Positions 1-11,649 of a DNA stretch of 64,000 nt are shown here, piece after piece. The notes under the pieces were generated by a model. It worked only from the letters and a program-made list of their open reading frames with translations. It did not search any database and was not told where the DNA came from. The first letter of the stretch is position 1; each line of letters begins with the position of its first letter. Source of the stretch: Nymphaea colorata (Eukaryota; Streptophyta; Magnoliopsida; Nymphaeales; Nymphaeaceae); NCBI RefSeq assembly GCF_008831285.2, contig NC_045143.1:15213151-15277150 (forward strand). The letters run 5' to 3'. The position numbers and the translations under genes were made by a program.

Positions 1-58
1 CCTCCAAACTCCCCTATGAGTCACTCAAATGCTTCTTCATCCCCTCCTTTATGATGCT

Positions 59-960
59 CTATTTATACAAATCATATACTTCCCCTTTTTTGGTAGTAGT
101 GGAGATATGATATCCATCCAACCCACCCTCTACCTCCATTGGCTTGCTCCTATTTAACATTCCCAGTTTGTTGCCCCCATTCTGATGACCTCTCCATGTG
201 CCACGATCATTGCCTTGTTTTGCTTCCCCCCCTTGGTCTTGACCCATAACTACTCTTTCACCTCTTTCACCATTCCTGTTATAGGGCAACTCCAAATGGG
301 TAAATGCCCCACACTTCCCACAATATATTATCTTTGATTCATAGATAATTTCTTGTTCCAAAATCTGTTCAGCCCTTTACCGTAAGGTAGTTTTAGGAAC
401 TTGCTAAAACCCTAGTGAAATTTCCACTGCAATCATTGCAAACCCTAATCTGCCCAAGCTTTTAGTGCATAGATCTCTCACCACAAGAGAACCACCCTTG
501 GCCCTCGCCAGACTTTCAAAGACATATTTGTTTCATAGAATTGCTGGCAGAGTAGAAAAATGGACCCCAATCACCACCATCTGGTCTAATTTTATCATCT
601 CTTATCCTAGAGACCATCTGGTGGCCATCATTACCTGATTACTCACCTTCATGTACCTCTCTTCAAAACTATTTGCCAATGATCATTCGATCCCACTTTA
701 ATAAGGAAATGCCAAGTACTTATATTGAGAATCTATGGTTCATCTTCACCAGCCATTGCATCCTCAATGCATCAAAAATAAAGTGAAAATCTACTCCAGC
801 TCTGTCATTACCACCATGCAGCCCTGCCGCAACCACATACCTAAAGGATTGAATCATCATTTCATAAGCATTGAGATGAATCTCAACCACTGAGATACCT
901 TCACAATGTGATACTTCCATCATCTTCCATTATTGGATCCTCATTGTTTTCAATTCACTT
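59..960 (-). pseudogene. LINE ORF1 relic (DUF4283 plus CCHC knuckle)
   Basis: Read on the minus strand, about 360-520 encodes a degraded stretch resembling the end of the DUF4283 domain (a 'GRLGFAMIAVEI' motif), which runs into 'IIYCGKCGAFTH', the C-x2-C-x4-H core of the zf-CCHC_4 knuckle that follows DUF4283 in plant L1-type ORF1 proteins. The fourth ligand is not kept (Leu-Pro-Tyr follows where a Cys is expected). An open stretch at 59-361 covers the knuckle and a Gly/Asn-rich tail. In-frame stops and probable shifts lie upstream (360-960), where pieces of the N-terminal part seem to persist. In the family ORF1 is the RNA-binding protein of the retrotransposon RNP. No reverse transcriptase follows before the window edge. 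It could instead be a host-captured DUF4283 fragment. The domain assignment is from motif memory, not a search. Confidence 0.5.
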
Positions 961-2289
961 CGTCAAATAATCGATTCTTACTCGAACTCTCCACCATGAC
1001 CCCCTTCTCTAGTAGTTGTAGCTCCTCCTTTAGATCTCATATGGATAATCCTCTCACCAAGTAAGAACTTTCTTTCTCCTCACTCTTCACTTCAAGAAGG
1101 CATGTAGTTAACAATTTCTTTTATTCTGAAGATTCTCTTCTCGTGGATCAAAATAAGAGAATATTCAAGTTCTTATAGTTAAATATGAAAAACAAAAAGC
1201 AAAGACAGAAAGAGTGCACACAACCATGTAACGTGGTCAGGCAAGATCGGAGCAGGTCACATGTACACCTTTGTGCATGCATAAGGGTGAGTAATAACTA
1301 AAATTCCTCCATTAAAGTAAAAAAAGGGACTTTTGATATGCCAGAACAACATCCACCAAGCAACACCCACCCTCCACCCTCCATATATAAAACAGGTACT
1401 CTCGTCCCATTTGCTTCTTTTTTTTTTTTGGGTTCCACCTTGGCCTTTTCATTTTTCTAATGACAATTTTCTCCCTGACTACTTGAAAGCTTGATCCATT
1501 CTACCATATCACCACCCACCATTCGATCAGCAACGTCGTCTCCTGTTACACGACTCTCAGCGATGTCGCCTCCTCTATTCATGAGCAAGTAAATTTTGGC
1601 CCATTTGCTGTTTCTTTTTTCTCTTTAGTTCCACCTACAATACTGCTAGCCCTGTTCTTCTTAGGTACCATCGATGCCAATAATCGTGAATAGTGGCGAG
1701 CTGCTTTCCAGTCCTAGTTGGTGATGTAGTCACTCCATTTCATTTGTATTGAAGTTTTTGCTGACCTTCCAATTGACTACATCCTAAGTCAGGTATTCTA
1801 CATTGATATTTGTCATAAATGCCTACGCTTGATGGTTGGGTTTCTTTTCTTTTCACATTTTGTAGAATCAACGACAAAGTTAGATGGGAATGAAGAAGCA
1901 AGCTTAGTGAGCCTTTTTTTTTAAAGCCTGATGCGAGAAAAAAAAAACTAGCATTTTAATCCATCCACCCAAGCCGAACTGGTCCTTTAAATAAAACTTC
2001 ATATTGTTTTTCCTTTAATTGTTCATGGTTCTTGAATCAAATGTTTTTACTGAAGTGGAAGCAGTGGGTGTTCGAATTTTTGTTGATGATTGCTTGGTTT
2101 GCATGATGATTATTAGCTTTTTGTAGACTGAATTTTGGTGTACTTTTTTAAGGACAATATGGTGGACTTGAACTACATTATTTTGCTTGTAGTTATTATA
2201 CTACTCATTCACAATTATCTACTATGGTTAGGTGTTAAATATGTTATTTCTAGATTTTGATTTTATTGTATCAATGTAGGTATTGAAAT

Positions 2290-4801
2290 ATGGAACCAAG
2301 TTGGCGCTCCATAGGTTCTAATGCTGCAAAGAAGTTAAGTTTCTTTGAAAACACAAGTACAAATGTGTTAGAATATAATGAGAATGAAATATTGCCGGTT
2401 GTGAGCGATGATGGCGATATGGCAGATGAAGTTGTATTGGAAGACAATGATTTAATAGAAAGTGAAAATAACCAACTCTGTCATAGACATACAAGTTCAA
2501 AACAACAACTTGTTCCAAATGTTGACAATATATTTGTACCTTTCGTTAGAATGGAATTTGATAACGATGACAATGCATATGAGTTTTATAATGAGTAAGC
2601 AAGGATAGGAGGTTATGATACACGTATACATAATAGTAAGAGAAAAATAGGTGTTCTATACTTGAAGCAATCTACTTGCAAATGAGCATACTTTAAGAAA
2701 AAGAGGTTGAAAATAACAAAGGAATATTCAAGTGTAAAATGTGGTTGCAAGGCATGAATGTCAATCGAACTCACGAGAGAACAAAAAATGGCAAGTGCAT
2801 ACCATTCATTATGCACATAACCATTACTTACGCTCGTCATCAAAGATGAATTTTCACAAGTCTTCAAAAAGCATGAACACCCCTCAAAAGAATGTTATAA
2901 CTACAATGATTGTATCTGGATTGAGGCCATCAAAGGTTGTGGATGAGCTTCACCCGAGGTTGGGGGCTTGGAACACATGACATGTACCAAAGATCAGTTG
3001 TCTGACCATCTAAGAAAAGTGGCAAGCAATTATCTTGGTTGAGATTGTCAAACTATGTTAAATTATTCCAAGAAAATGATAGATGAAAATCCAAATTTGC
3101 ACCATGCCATTCAAGCTTATGACCTTTGAATTTTGAAGAACTGTTCTTAGGTAGATGGCATAGCTCGCATAGATTATTATTATTTTGGTGATGTAGTGAC
3201 ATTTGATATGACACATAAGAAAAGAAAATACCATATGCCATTTGCCCCATTCGTAGATACAAATCACCATAACTTGAACATCATTTTTTGTTGTTCTTTG
3301 CTAGCCGATGCGAAAACAAAAACCTTCAAGTGGCTCTTGCAGGGTGATTACATGCAATGGGTGATAAACCTCATGTGCCAATTCTGACTGACCAAGATCT
3401 AATAGTGTGCCACTGTTGTAATTCGCATATATTTCAAATAGTGACAACATATATAGGTGACTTATGCAAACATAATCATCATTTCAAACAATTGCGGGAT
3501 TCATGGTTTTTGAAGTCATACTCAATTGAAGATTTTGAAAGTAGACAGATTTAGAGTTTATATCCCAAGGTAAAAAATATTGGTTGGGCTATGAACTTAT
3601 GGAAAGAAAGAGAGGCATGGAGTAAACCCTATTCTAGTGGCATATTTATGGCAGAAATGTCTTTTCCCCAACGAAGTGAATGCATGAATAAATACTTTAA
3701 GAATGGGGTGAACAGACATACATCTTTGAATGAATTTGTCATAAAATATGATGAGGTCATTGGTAGACATCACTATAACGAAAAAGAGTTGGATTTCAAA
3801 ATGAACAATGAAACCATACCGATGAAGACATGACATGATATGAAACTTCGTCTATGAGATACATTTACATTGGAACTGTTTAAAAAGCACTTCCAATAAG
3901 AATTCATGCAAACTTTTTATTGCACTACCTCATTTAACAAATTTGATGGTGAAGTTAAAGTATACACTGGTACCCAAGTTATTGAAGGTGAACTTATATA
4001 TAGAAGAGATGCAATTGATAAGGACTATACCATTTCGTATGATCCAAGAAGACAATGTTTCACAAGTTGTCAATATAAACTATAGGAATCTGTGGGCATT
4101 GTATGTCACTATATGCTTACAATGCTTATCGCAGAAAAGATATACAAACTGCCTCGTGCTTATATACTTAAAAGAAGAACAAAAGATGTAACAAAATAAT
4201 ATGAAATTTTCAACTAGCCATGCATTGCTAGAAGCAAAACCATCATTAATAATGAAGAAAAACATCTTTCATTGAAAGACAAGGTGCATTACGAAGACAT
4301 TGTCATGTGATGAATGTTACAAGGAAGCATTGGATGAATTGGATAAATTGTTTGCATGTCTAGAAAATATAGAAATGAATTGAATAGATTCAATTTGCAA
4401 GGAGTGTGAAGAAGTTAACAATGAATGTGATCAGGTCCTAACCAGCGGTATGGGTGTACATAGTAAGCATGAAAGCATGAACAAAACGCAAGATCCTACT
4501 CGAGCACATGCAAAGGGAAGTTCTAAGTGAATTCAATCAGGCATCCATAAAAGTAACTTGCATAGGCATTGTGCCTCTTGTAATAGTATGCATGATTCTT
4601 GTACAGGTCATTTGAGCATAAAAGCAAGGTAAAGTTTCATACTTCACATATATGGATCACTTATGCATGTGATTACATTGACTTATTTGATGTCTTTAAA
4701 GGTTCACGTCAAATGATGTGGAGATTACAAAACAATGGGTATGTCATTCATGCATAGGGACTAGTCATGACAAAAGAAATTGTCTGAAATTGAAATCTAC
4801 A
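2290..4801 (+). pseudogene. FAR1/FRS-type MULE transposase pseudogene
   Basis: Pieces of a FAR1-related (FRS) protein appear in the correct order, scattered over frames. They are a FAR1 DNA-binding domain ('MEFDNDDNAYEFYNE' then 'GCKA...W...HNHYL', about 2548-2840); the MULE transposase core ('YFGDVVTFD', 'KYHMPFAPF', 'LLAD', 'LTDQDL', about 3180-3395); a 'QRSECMNKYFKNGVN' block near 3670-3715; a SWIM-like zinc region ('C-x3-C...C-H' near 4050-4115) followed by 'YILKRRTKD'; a 'YKEALDELDKLFACL' segment near 4320; and a terminal CCHC knuckle 'CHSCIGTSHDKRNC' at 4742-4783. In-frame stops interrupt nearly every block (for example TAA at 2596, TAG within the SWIM region) and at least one frameshift lies in the core near 3350. 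FRS proteins act in the nucleus as transcription factors derived from transposases. The flanking inverted repeats argue for a transposon copy rather than a lost host gene. Confidence 0.75.
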
Positions 4802-4849
4802 TGTAATAACATGTCTACATATCTAAAAAATGCGAATAACCAATATGAA

Positions 4850-7520
4850 ACAGGTACTTAATTGATATTACCACATGTTTATAACACTAGCACAATCACT
4901 ATTGTACTCACATGAGAAATTGTGTTTTCATTTATATGGGTGAGTGGTTCTCCATGACATTGATAATAATATTTTTCTTAGTGCACATTGATACTGCTAC
5001 ATGGATGATGCTGGTAACTTTACTTCCAATGCACATTATAGTTCTAATTGGGTGAAAATTATACTAAATTCAACTTTTACTGCAGATTATACTTCCTTCA
5101 AGGTGACACACATAACTCACGATATGGAGGGACCAAAATCCATCAAGGTGTCATGTTGTTGAACATTAATGTTGTGTACACCTATAATGCTTGGCTAGTC
5201 TACTAGTCAATTGGTTGACAACCAAATAAAGCTCTGAGCCTTTTGTTTGTGTTTTTTGGTTTGTGGCTCTAAACGTGGAAATGTTCAATATTTTTTTGGT
5301 TAATAATCAGCTTTTAATGCTCATTCTTTCCATTATCATTTGCCTTAGATGAAATGGCGTGCAGGCGATGCACTTAACCATGTTAGTTGCTTATTTGTTT
5401 TGATGTGCTTCCCATATATGTAGGGGATGACCTGCTTTCTCAGTGGCTTCAAGTTGCGTGAGGCTTTTCCTATATTTCATTTTATATATATTACAAATAT
5501 CTTCACTGTTACAGCCAACTGCCGAGTTCAATTGAATTCTCAAATACATACATGCTTTGCTTGAATATAAATTTGTATCTTTTGTACTTTCTTCTTAACT
5601 TTCTGATGATATAGTCCATTGTTAACAGCAACTTGTCGATGCGTCTTATGCCCAAAATAATAGGTGTCAGACTTCCTCTCTTTTCTGGATTTTGAAGGCT
5701 GAGAATTATAAGTTGAACCCCTTTGTAGTTTATACTAAAGGATGGTGAAACACTTCTTCCCCTCTTCGATTATACAAATACCATTGGCGTAAAGTATAGA
5801 GAAAATGCATGGTTTTCAAATTCCGTTTACATTAAAAAGCTGCGGATGTAGGATGATTTGAAGTGTGGATCTCAAATCACCTCAGATTTTGGATTGGTGG
5901 TCGAATGCTGACTAAAGGAGACAAGGCTTTTTGTCATAGAGAAGATGTATGCAGCTAACGCCTACAAGATAACGGTGATAAGATTATACCAGCTAAATAC
6001 TTAAGAAATTGGATTTCATACAAGTAAAAAAAGTACAAAAAATCCTCACAGGCCAAACATGCATTCAAAATACATTTATTTCAGATACTAGTCTTCAAGG
6101 AGCATTCAGATCTTCATTCGATTTGGTCAATTTCCTATTATGAACCCACATCACAACAAAAATGCATGCCGTGGTCGAGGTGAGATCCACATTACGTTTG
6201 GTCATTTTCACTTTTCACGGTGATGAATCCTCTCGCGATCTAGTTGAGTATACTTGGAAATGCTGCCATGTGTAAGCTACGGTTGATGGGGATTAAAGGG
6301 AAGAGGGAGACTCTTCTTTAATGAGAGTGTGACCCATGAATCCATTCGCCCATTAAAACTAGAACTTAAGATGTCAAAACCCACATTTGTTGCATAAAAA
6401 GATTACATGTCTCCACACTGTTAAAACCAGAACTTAAGATGCCAAAAACCATGTTTGTTGCATAAAAAGATTACATTATATGTCTCACCTATTCATATGT
6501 ACATTGATATTTCAAAATACTTTAACTGTTAATGCATTCAGTAATTTCTTCATCATCATTGATCCGTGCATGGGTAACTTCACCATTGCGTATAGATCAT
6601 TCCTTTCCTGCATCCTTCAGTTTGTTAAGTAAAAATTGCAAGTTGTCTTGCTTCATCACATATAAACCATCTATTTGACAACACCATCAGAAAAAACTAC
6701 AAAACTTGGCTGTTCCCTATGACATAAATAAACTTTCTGTCAAAATGAACTACAAACAAAATGATACATTGGAATAACTCAAAGAAGGTTGTTTATGTAA
6801 ATTTCACACCCATAAAAAAGTACCCCAGAATTTGGTCCACCCTTAACTGTATAAATTGGCGAAATAGATCCAAAATTACTTCGAGAACTCCGATAAGCAG
6901 AGGGACCTGAAAATATGATACAACAATAAAATATTGGATCCTAATGAGAATTGAGCACTAAAAACTCTTATAATCGGGCATGCCTAGCTACAGACATTTG
7001 GATAGTTTTTTTTTTTCTGAAAGAAAAAAAATTTTTTAAGATCTCACATAACCAATATACTCTGCTTTATGAAATCAAAAGCATGAACAATAAAAAAAAG
7101 AACTCGTAAGTCTTAACAAAAAGAGCCAGTGCAAGTGGTTTAAAAAATGTTCCTTTAGAAGATGACGAAAGTAAATTAAAGCTCACACCTAACAAATGCA
7201 GAAGATGATTGCAACTATAGTCGGACAGTGATCGTCACTTAGCAGCTCGAAGAGCAAAAAACGAAAAGGTTAATAAGAAATTGTCATTAGAAAAGTGAAA
7301 AGGGTTAGCAGCTGAAGCTTACCAGGTCGACGGCTGGAATGACCTACTCATGGAGTTGGTGGTGATGTTCGTCAAGCAGGGAAGCGTGATATTTCGGGGG
7401 AAGCGAGAAAGCTTCTGGGCAACGCTGTGCTCAGCAAGCTTGAAATGATTAACATCGGGTTTGGGGGTGTTGGGGAGAGGGGTGGTGGTGGGAGAGGATG
7501 GGGAGAGATAGGTCTAGCGG
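4850..7520. other. Interior of the Mutator-like element, no gene recognised
   Basis: AT-rich sequence downstream of the transposase relic. Apart from the duplication at 6361-6490 and homopolymer runs near 7000-7040, no coding similarity was recognised on either strand. Confidence 0.4.
6361..6490. repeat. 68 bp tandem duplication
   Basis: Two adjacent copies begin AGAACTTAAGATG at 6361 and 6429 and share the block TTTGTTGCATAAAAAGATTA. The period is 68 bp, with a few substitutions. Confidence 0.8.
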
Positions 7521-7587
7521 TTTTGAAGGTGGAACCCAAAAATGGGGCGACGGTTACCTGTTTTGGCAGCGGAATGGATCAAAAGTC

Positions 7588-8040
7588 TGACTGAGGGAGG
7601 CGACGCTGCAGAGAGTGGGTGACGGAGGGAGGCGACGCTGCTGAGGATCAGGGAAAAGGAGGAATGGTGGTGGATGGTGTTCCGGCGGAGATGAGGAGGT
7701 TTATGGGTGGATGGCAGACACTGCTAAGAGGAATGAAGTGTTGAACAGGCGGCGGAGGGGAGCAAGGCGCCCGACTCGTAGACGGGAGTGCCCCCGTCGC
7801 TCAATATTCCAGGCAGTGTCCTCTGTGGGTTACAAAAAGATGGGAGGAAAGAGCGGGAAGAGTGGAGAAAGGGGCAGGGAAGAGCGGGGAAGAGAGGAGA
7901 GAGAGTGGGAGGGGGGAATGCGAACAAAAAGGGTTTTGTTTAACCCTTGCCCACATCCGTAGAAGGGTGCATCTGAGCCGTTCTTTTGAGTGGCATCGGA
8001 CGGCCTAAATACTTGGAGCCTATCAGGTGATTTTTCCAAT
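7588..8040. other. Purine-rich, GC-elevated flank, no gene recognised
   Basis: A GGAGGCGACGCTGC block occurs twice (7597-7610 and 7636-7649), followed by a GA-rich stretch to 7930. Open frames here are low-complexity (Arg/Gly/Glu or their antisense Ser/Pro) and look like composition effects. The region may still belong to the right end of the Mutator-like element. Confidence 0.35.
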
Positions 8041-8066
8041 CGCGTTAAATATATATATATATTTAT

Positions 8067-8167
8067 GACAGGAACCCTCCTAGTTTTCACAGCATACTGT
8101 TAAGAGCTTAATCATGCATGTCTGATTACTGTAATTAGACGCAATTCCAAATAGTTGAAGATTTCAG

Positions 8168-8232
<65 letters not shown>

Positions 8233-8333
8233 GACATTTCTGTTTACATAAGACAGGAACCCTCCTACTTTTCACAGCATACTGGTTAATAGCTTAATCA
8301 TGCATGTCTCATGACTGTAATTGGACGCAGTTC

Positions 8334-8371
<38 letters not shown>

Positions 8372-8473
8372 CAGGAACCCTCTTAGTTTTCACAGCATAC
8401 TGTTAATAGGTTAATCATGCATCTATGATGGCTGTAATTGGACGCAATTCCAAATAGTTGAAGGTTTCAGCTT
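8067..8473. repeat. Three ~105 bp repeats separated by (TA)n
   Basis: Three copies of a unit starting GACAGGAACCCTC and containing TTCACAGCATACTG, TTAATCATGCAT and GACGCA-TTCCAAA begin near 8067, 8252 and 8371. Pure (TA)n runs of about 55 and 34 bp separate them (8174-8229, 8337-8370), and further (TA) runs lie at both outer edges. The middle copy lacks the TTGAAG-TTTCAGCT tail present in the first and third. Confidence 0.85.
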
Positions 8474-8870
8474 TTATATATATATATATATGCTCTTTGA
8501 CTCTTGCTTGTGAAAGTAAACCCGTGGTTCGCTCGTTTTCCTGATGAGGCAATCAGCACTGAAATTGAAAGAAAACACACTACACGCTACTCGATCGGAG
8601 GTAGTGGTCGATTTTCTCAACCCAACCAGGCGACGTAGGACCTCTTTTAAAGCGACGGAGAAAGGAGCGGGAGCACCAACCAAAGGCAACGATCACGAGA
8701 GAGAGAGATAAGAGCCGATAAAATGGGAATATATAACAAAATTTGGGGACAAGAGGTCCCCTAAATATAAAAACAATCCGCAAAGAACAAAATTACGCAA
8801 GCAGGAGGAACAAATAAACAATACAATGCACAGAAAAATAAGAGAGAAGAAGAAAGATGAAACGGCACTG

Positions 8871-9101
8871 TCACCCAACCGCAGTCAGGGGGCGGCGCTT
8901 TATTCGAATGGCGAACTGGATATCCCCTTGCACAAGACGAGCCACAGAATCTGGTGAAGAGAAGGTGCCCCTGAAGACCCTGTTGTTGCGCTCCACCCAA
9001 ATGCGCCACCAAGCTGAAATGAACCACGACCTTGAGAGAGAGATAAGAGAGCACAAAGACAGGAGGCAGACAAGCGAGGGAGAAGCTCGGCGGGCCCGCT
9101 A
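8871..9101 (-). pseudogene. LINE pol C-terminal fragment
   Basis: The minus-strand frame contains 'FISAWWRIWVERNNRVFR' followed by about 30 residues to a stop. This is the W-x-IW-x-ERNNR-F signature that ends plant L1-type reverse transcriptases after the zinc-binding zf-RVT domain. Upstream on this strand the similarity fades before about 9110, so only the 3' end of the element is present, as is usual for 5'-truncated LINEs. It lies head-to-head with the SAP gene, whose TATA box is under 200 bp away. No clear poly(A) tail or target duplication was identified. The call rests on one conserved motif. Confidence 0.6.
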
Positions 9102-9281
9102 GTTGATCATCATCAGTAGCTTCGGCGAAAACTTGAACGAGGGCATTATCGTCCAGATTGGAAAGGAAGGCGAGTCCCCCACGGGAGGGCATTATGGTAA
9201 TTATCACTTGCAACGACGGGTTCCTAATACGCGTGTCTCAAGCAAGGCCCCACTTTTGTCTTGAACATCCACGACCTACCA

Positions 9282-9291
9282 TTTATAAAAG
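9282..9291 (+). promoter_or_regulatory. TATA box of the SAP gene
   Basis: TTTATAAAAG lies about 150 bp upstream of the SAP start codon. Transcription would begin near 9312, giving a ~120 base pyrimidine- and A-rich leader. This agrees with a short intronless SAP gene. Confidence 0.6.
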
Positions 9292-9432
9292 ACTGCCCTC
9301 CCTCCTTTCTCTCCTACCGCAACGCCACCATTTCCCCAAGAAGGGAGAGCGCCCGAACGGCCGATTTTCCCAAGGTTTCCAAACCCCATCCAAACAGGGG
9401 AAAAGCTTTTCTTTTGTTTTTTTTCTCAAGCG

Positions 9433-9918
9433 ATGGCGAAGCAGAGGGAGACGGAGGAGACGACGGAGCTCAAGGTCCCCGATGGCCTCGGCCTCTGTGC
9501 CGCCGATTGCTCCTTCTCCGGCAACTCTCCTGTTGCCCCCGCGGCCGCCGACACCTGCCAGAAGCGCTTCAACGATACCGCCGACCTCTCGACACCATCC
9601 GACTCGAGCCGTGAGGCTCCCGCCGTCCGATCGCCTGCCGAGGCTGATGCAGGGTCGTCGCCGGAGCCGTCTGGCGGAGATCGGCGAAAACGGCCGGAGC
9701 CGCCGGTGGATGAGGCCGCTCGCCGTCCTAACCGCTGCTTCGGGTGTCGGAAAAGGGTGGGTTTGACTGGATTCCGGTGTCGCTGCGGCGAGCTGTTCTG
9801 CGGGGAGCACCGGTACTCCGATCGGCACGAGTGTAAGTTTGACTACAAGGCCGCTGGGAGGGAGGAGATCGCGCGTGCGAATCCCGTAGTGAGGGCGGCG
9901 AAGATCATCAGGATCTGA
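9433..9918 (+). CDS. A20/AN1 zinc-finger stress-associated protein (SAP5-like)
   Basis: Intact intronless frame of 161 residues, the normal structure and length for plant SAP genes. The C-terminal AN1 finger is complete: Cys102, Cys105, Cys116, Cys118, Cys123, His126, His132 and Cys134, with the family signature '[19 protein letters not shown]', and the protein ends '[12 protein letters not shown]'. The N-terminal A20 finger is damaged: Cys22, Cys26 and Cys42 remain, but position 45, where 'CQKCF' is expected, reads 'CQKRF' (codon CGC), and the Cys26-Cys42 spacing is 15 rather than the usual 11 residues. Residues 48-98 are a Pro/Ser/Ala-rich linker. Family members act in abiotic-stress responses; the A20 finger binds ubiquitin and in some members supports E3 ligase activity. 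The ATG is the first after a TATA box and pyrimidine-rich leader. Very high GC at third positions contrasts with AT-rich surroundings. The protein is probably functional through AN1, with A20 activity doubtful. Confidence 0.9.
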   Translation: MAKQRETEETTELKVPDGLGLCAADCSFSGNSPVAPAAADTCQKRFNDTADLSTPSDSSREAPAVRSPAEADAGSSPEPSGGDRRKRPEPPVDEAARRPNRCFGCRKRVGLTGFRCRCGELFCGEHRYSDRHECKFDYKAAGREEIARANPVVRAAKIIRI

Positions 9919-11515
9919 GGACAGACGGTATTATGGTCTTCGGTGTTTCGCTTTCTCATCTCTTCTATGCGAAGAGAAATGTAAAAGGAAGGGGTGAAGG
10001 GAATCCAAGGGAAGAAAGGGGAAATTTTCTGTTCTTTGAATTTCTTTGTGAACAAATGCAAGAACAAATTTGTACGTGTTGGCTTTCCAGATCATTAGGG
10101 TACACAACATTTAATTTTTGATATTTGCATGTCGTTTAGTAGCTCTGAAAATGGGTATGGCGTTCGGATACGTCGAGCCGATGGAAAATTATCACGAAAT
10201 GAAAAAAAAAATTGTTCTGATTGTTGTGTTTTGATATGATAGATAATCTAGTAGGCGGTCTGTGGGAAAATTAGAACATTACTGATCGATACTTTCTTTT
10301 CCATTTGATTGACAGCCGATCTCCATCGTATTGATTGGTCTTGATCATAAACTTCCTTTTTTTTTTTTTAGTTGGGTGCTTTCTTCCAGGTAAGGGTTTG
10401 ATTTACCAGGACACGGAAACTTGCAGCAAATCCGTCTTACATGCGAGAAATATTGAATTTTTCCTTGAGACTTGCAGACATCAATTAATTTTCTCTCGTT
10501 TACTTTTCCGCGGTTCAGAGTTTCCTGCCGTTTTGAACCACCAAGAAAATATTCCTCACAAAGTAGGTCAGTAATATAAAAATAAGAGAAGGTAAATAGA
10601 CAAGTTGCCCAGTTTTTTTTGTTGTAATCGCAGATTTGACGTTTGTGCATCTCGGATGCAAGCGGCTTGCTGAAAATCGTCCAAACAATACATTTATTGC
10701 TGAACTTTCAATTCAAATCGATGTCAAAATGGTACTGATTTTAAAAATAACGACCAGTATCTTCCTTTTCCTTGTGTTGAGTCTTAAAAAGTAACAATGT
10801 TAAAAAAATGGCACGATACATCGTGCATCTTTCGGACAAACCATAAAAAATTGTCAAAACTCTTCCCCAGGTTAGCCCCTAGACAAAATTTTTTCCATAA
10901 AAATACCGTTGTTCTACGTTATATGTTTCCATTAAAAGTTTGCTTTAAGTGCAGGGATGACATGATGCCAGAATTTCATTGTTGGTGGACGAACAGTCGT
11001 GCGACTAACTGAATTTTTATATATATATATATAAGGGCCAACTCAGATTTTTCAAAAGTTCTATATAGTCAAACTAACATTTTTGAAAATTTTAATGTGT
11101 AAAGTTTAATTTTTAAAAATAAAATTTCACCATCCAAGTGAGAACCAAAACCCGTTTTTCCCTCTCACACTTGAGGTTGTGTATGTCATTACATGTCAAT
11201 TAAGGGGCGTTTGATGGTTTGGAATTTTGATTCAAGAATTGAAATTTCATAATCATTATTTTTCTTCAAACTGAAATGTAATAAAAAATCTAGGTTTAAG
11301 TTTCATAATTCCCGAAACAAAATATTTTGTTTAATAATTCTTTTTTTTTAATAAGCATTTTGGTTTTAAAATTCCATAATTATGGATATATCAAATGACT
11401 CCTTAGTGTATCACTTCCTTTCTAGTTAGTACAAAAGGTGGACCCACAGAGAGTGTCTACTGCCCAAGCCACTTGAACCAATAACCGGTTGCCTGGTAGA
11501 CTATGGTCCAGGCCG
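9919..11515. other. SAP 3' flank and intergenic sequence
   Basis: The first ~200 bases after the SAP stop are likely 3' UTR. Beyond that the sequence is AT-rich with short open frames that lack coding character, and a short (TA)n near 11020-11033. No gene was recognised. Confidence 0.4.
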
Positions 11516-11647
11516 GTGCACCAATATCCAATTATTTTGAGAAAAGAAGACTGCTTTTCGAAAAAGTCTTTCCGAAACAACGTGCACCAATATCCAATTA
11601 TTTTGAGAAAAGAATACTGTTTTTAGAAAAAATGTTTTTGAAGACTA
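11516..11647. repeat. 66 bp tandem duplication
   Basis: GTGCACCAATATCCAATTAT starts at 11516 and again at 11582. Both copies continue with TTTTGAGAAAAGAA and a TTTT-GAAAAA block. Confidence 0.85.
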
Positions 11648-11649
11648 GC

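Larger units (their letters stand above)
1328..7587 (+). mobile_element. Mutator-like element with FAR1-type transposase relic
   Basis: Long degenerate inverted repeats bracket this region. The left copy (1328-1441) holds, in order, GACTTTTGAT, AAAACAGGTA, a TCGTCCCATT block and TTTGGGTTCCACCTT. The right copy (7526-7587) holds the same blocks in the same order on the other strand. Between them sits a plus-strand FAR1/FRS-type MULE transposase relic. Long TIRs plus this transposase fit a Jittery/FAR1-like Mutator element. The true outer ends and the 9-10 bp target duplication were not located, so the bounds are minimal. A TATA-like CCATATATAAAAC at 1381-1393 lies within the left TIR, where MULE promoters usually sit. 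The left arm has an insertion relative to the right. Confidence 0.6.

Noticed and set aside
8761-9213. 150-codon minus-strand frame
   Set aside because: The LINE-like motif lies in a different frame of the same strand (8871-9056); this one has no known domain.
9158-9828. Long overlapping frames on both strands across the SAP gene
   Set aside because: They are shadows caused by high GC; only the 9433-9918 frame has a recognisable zinc-finger domain and TATA-leader context.
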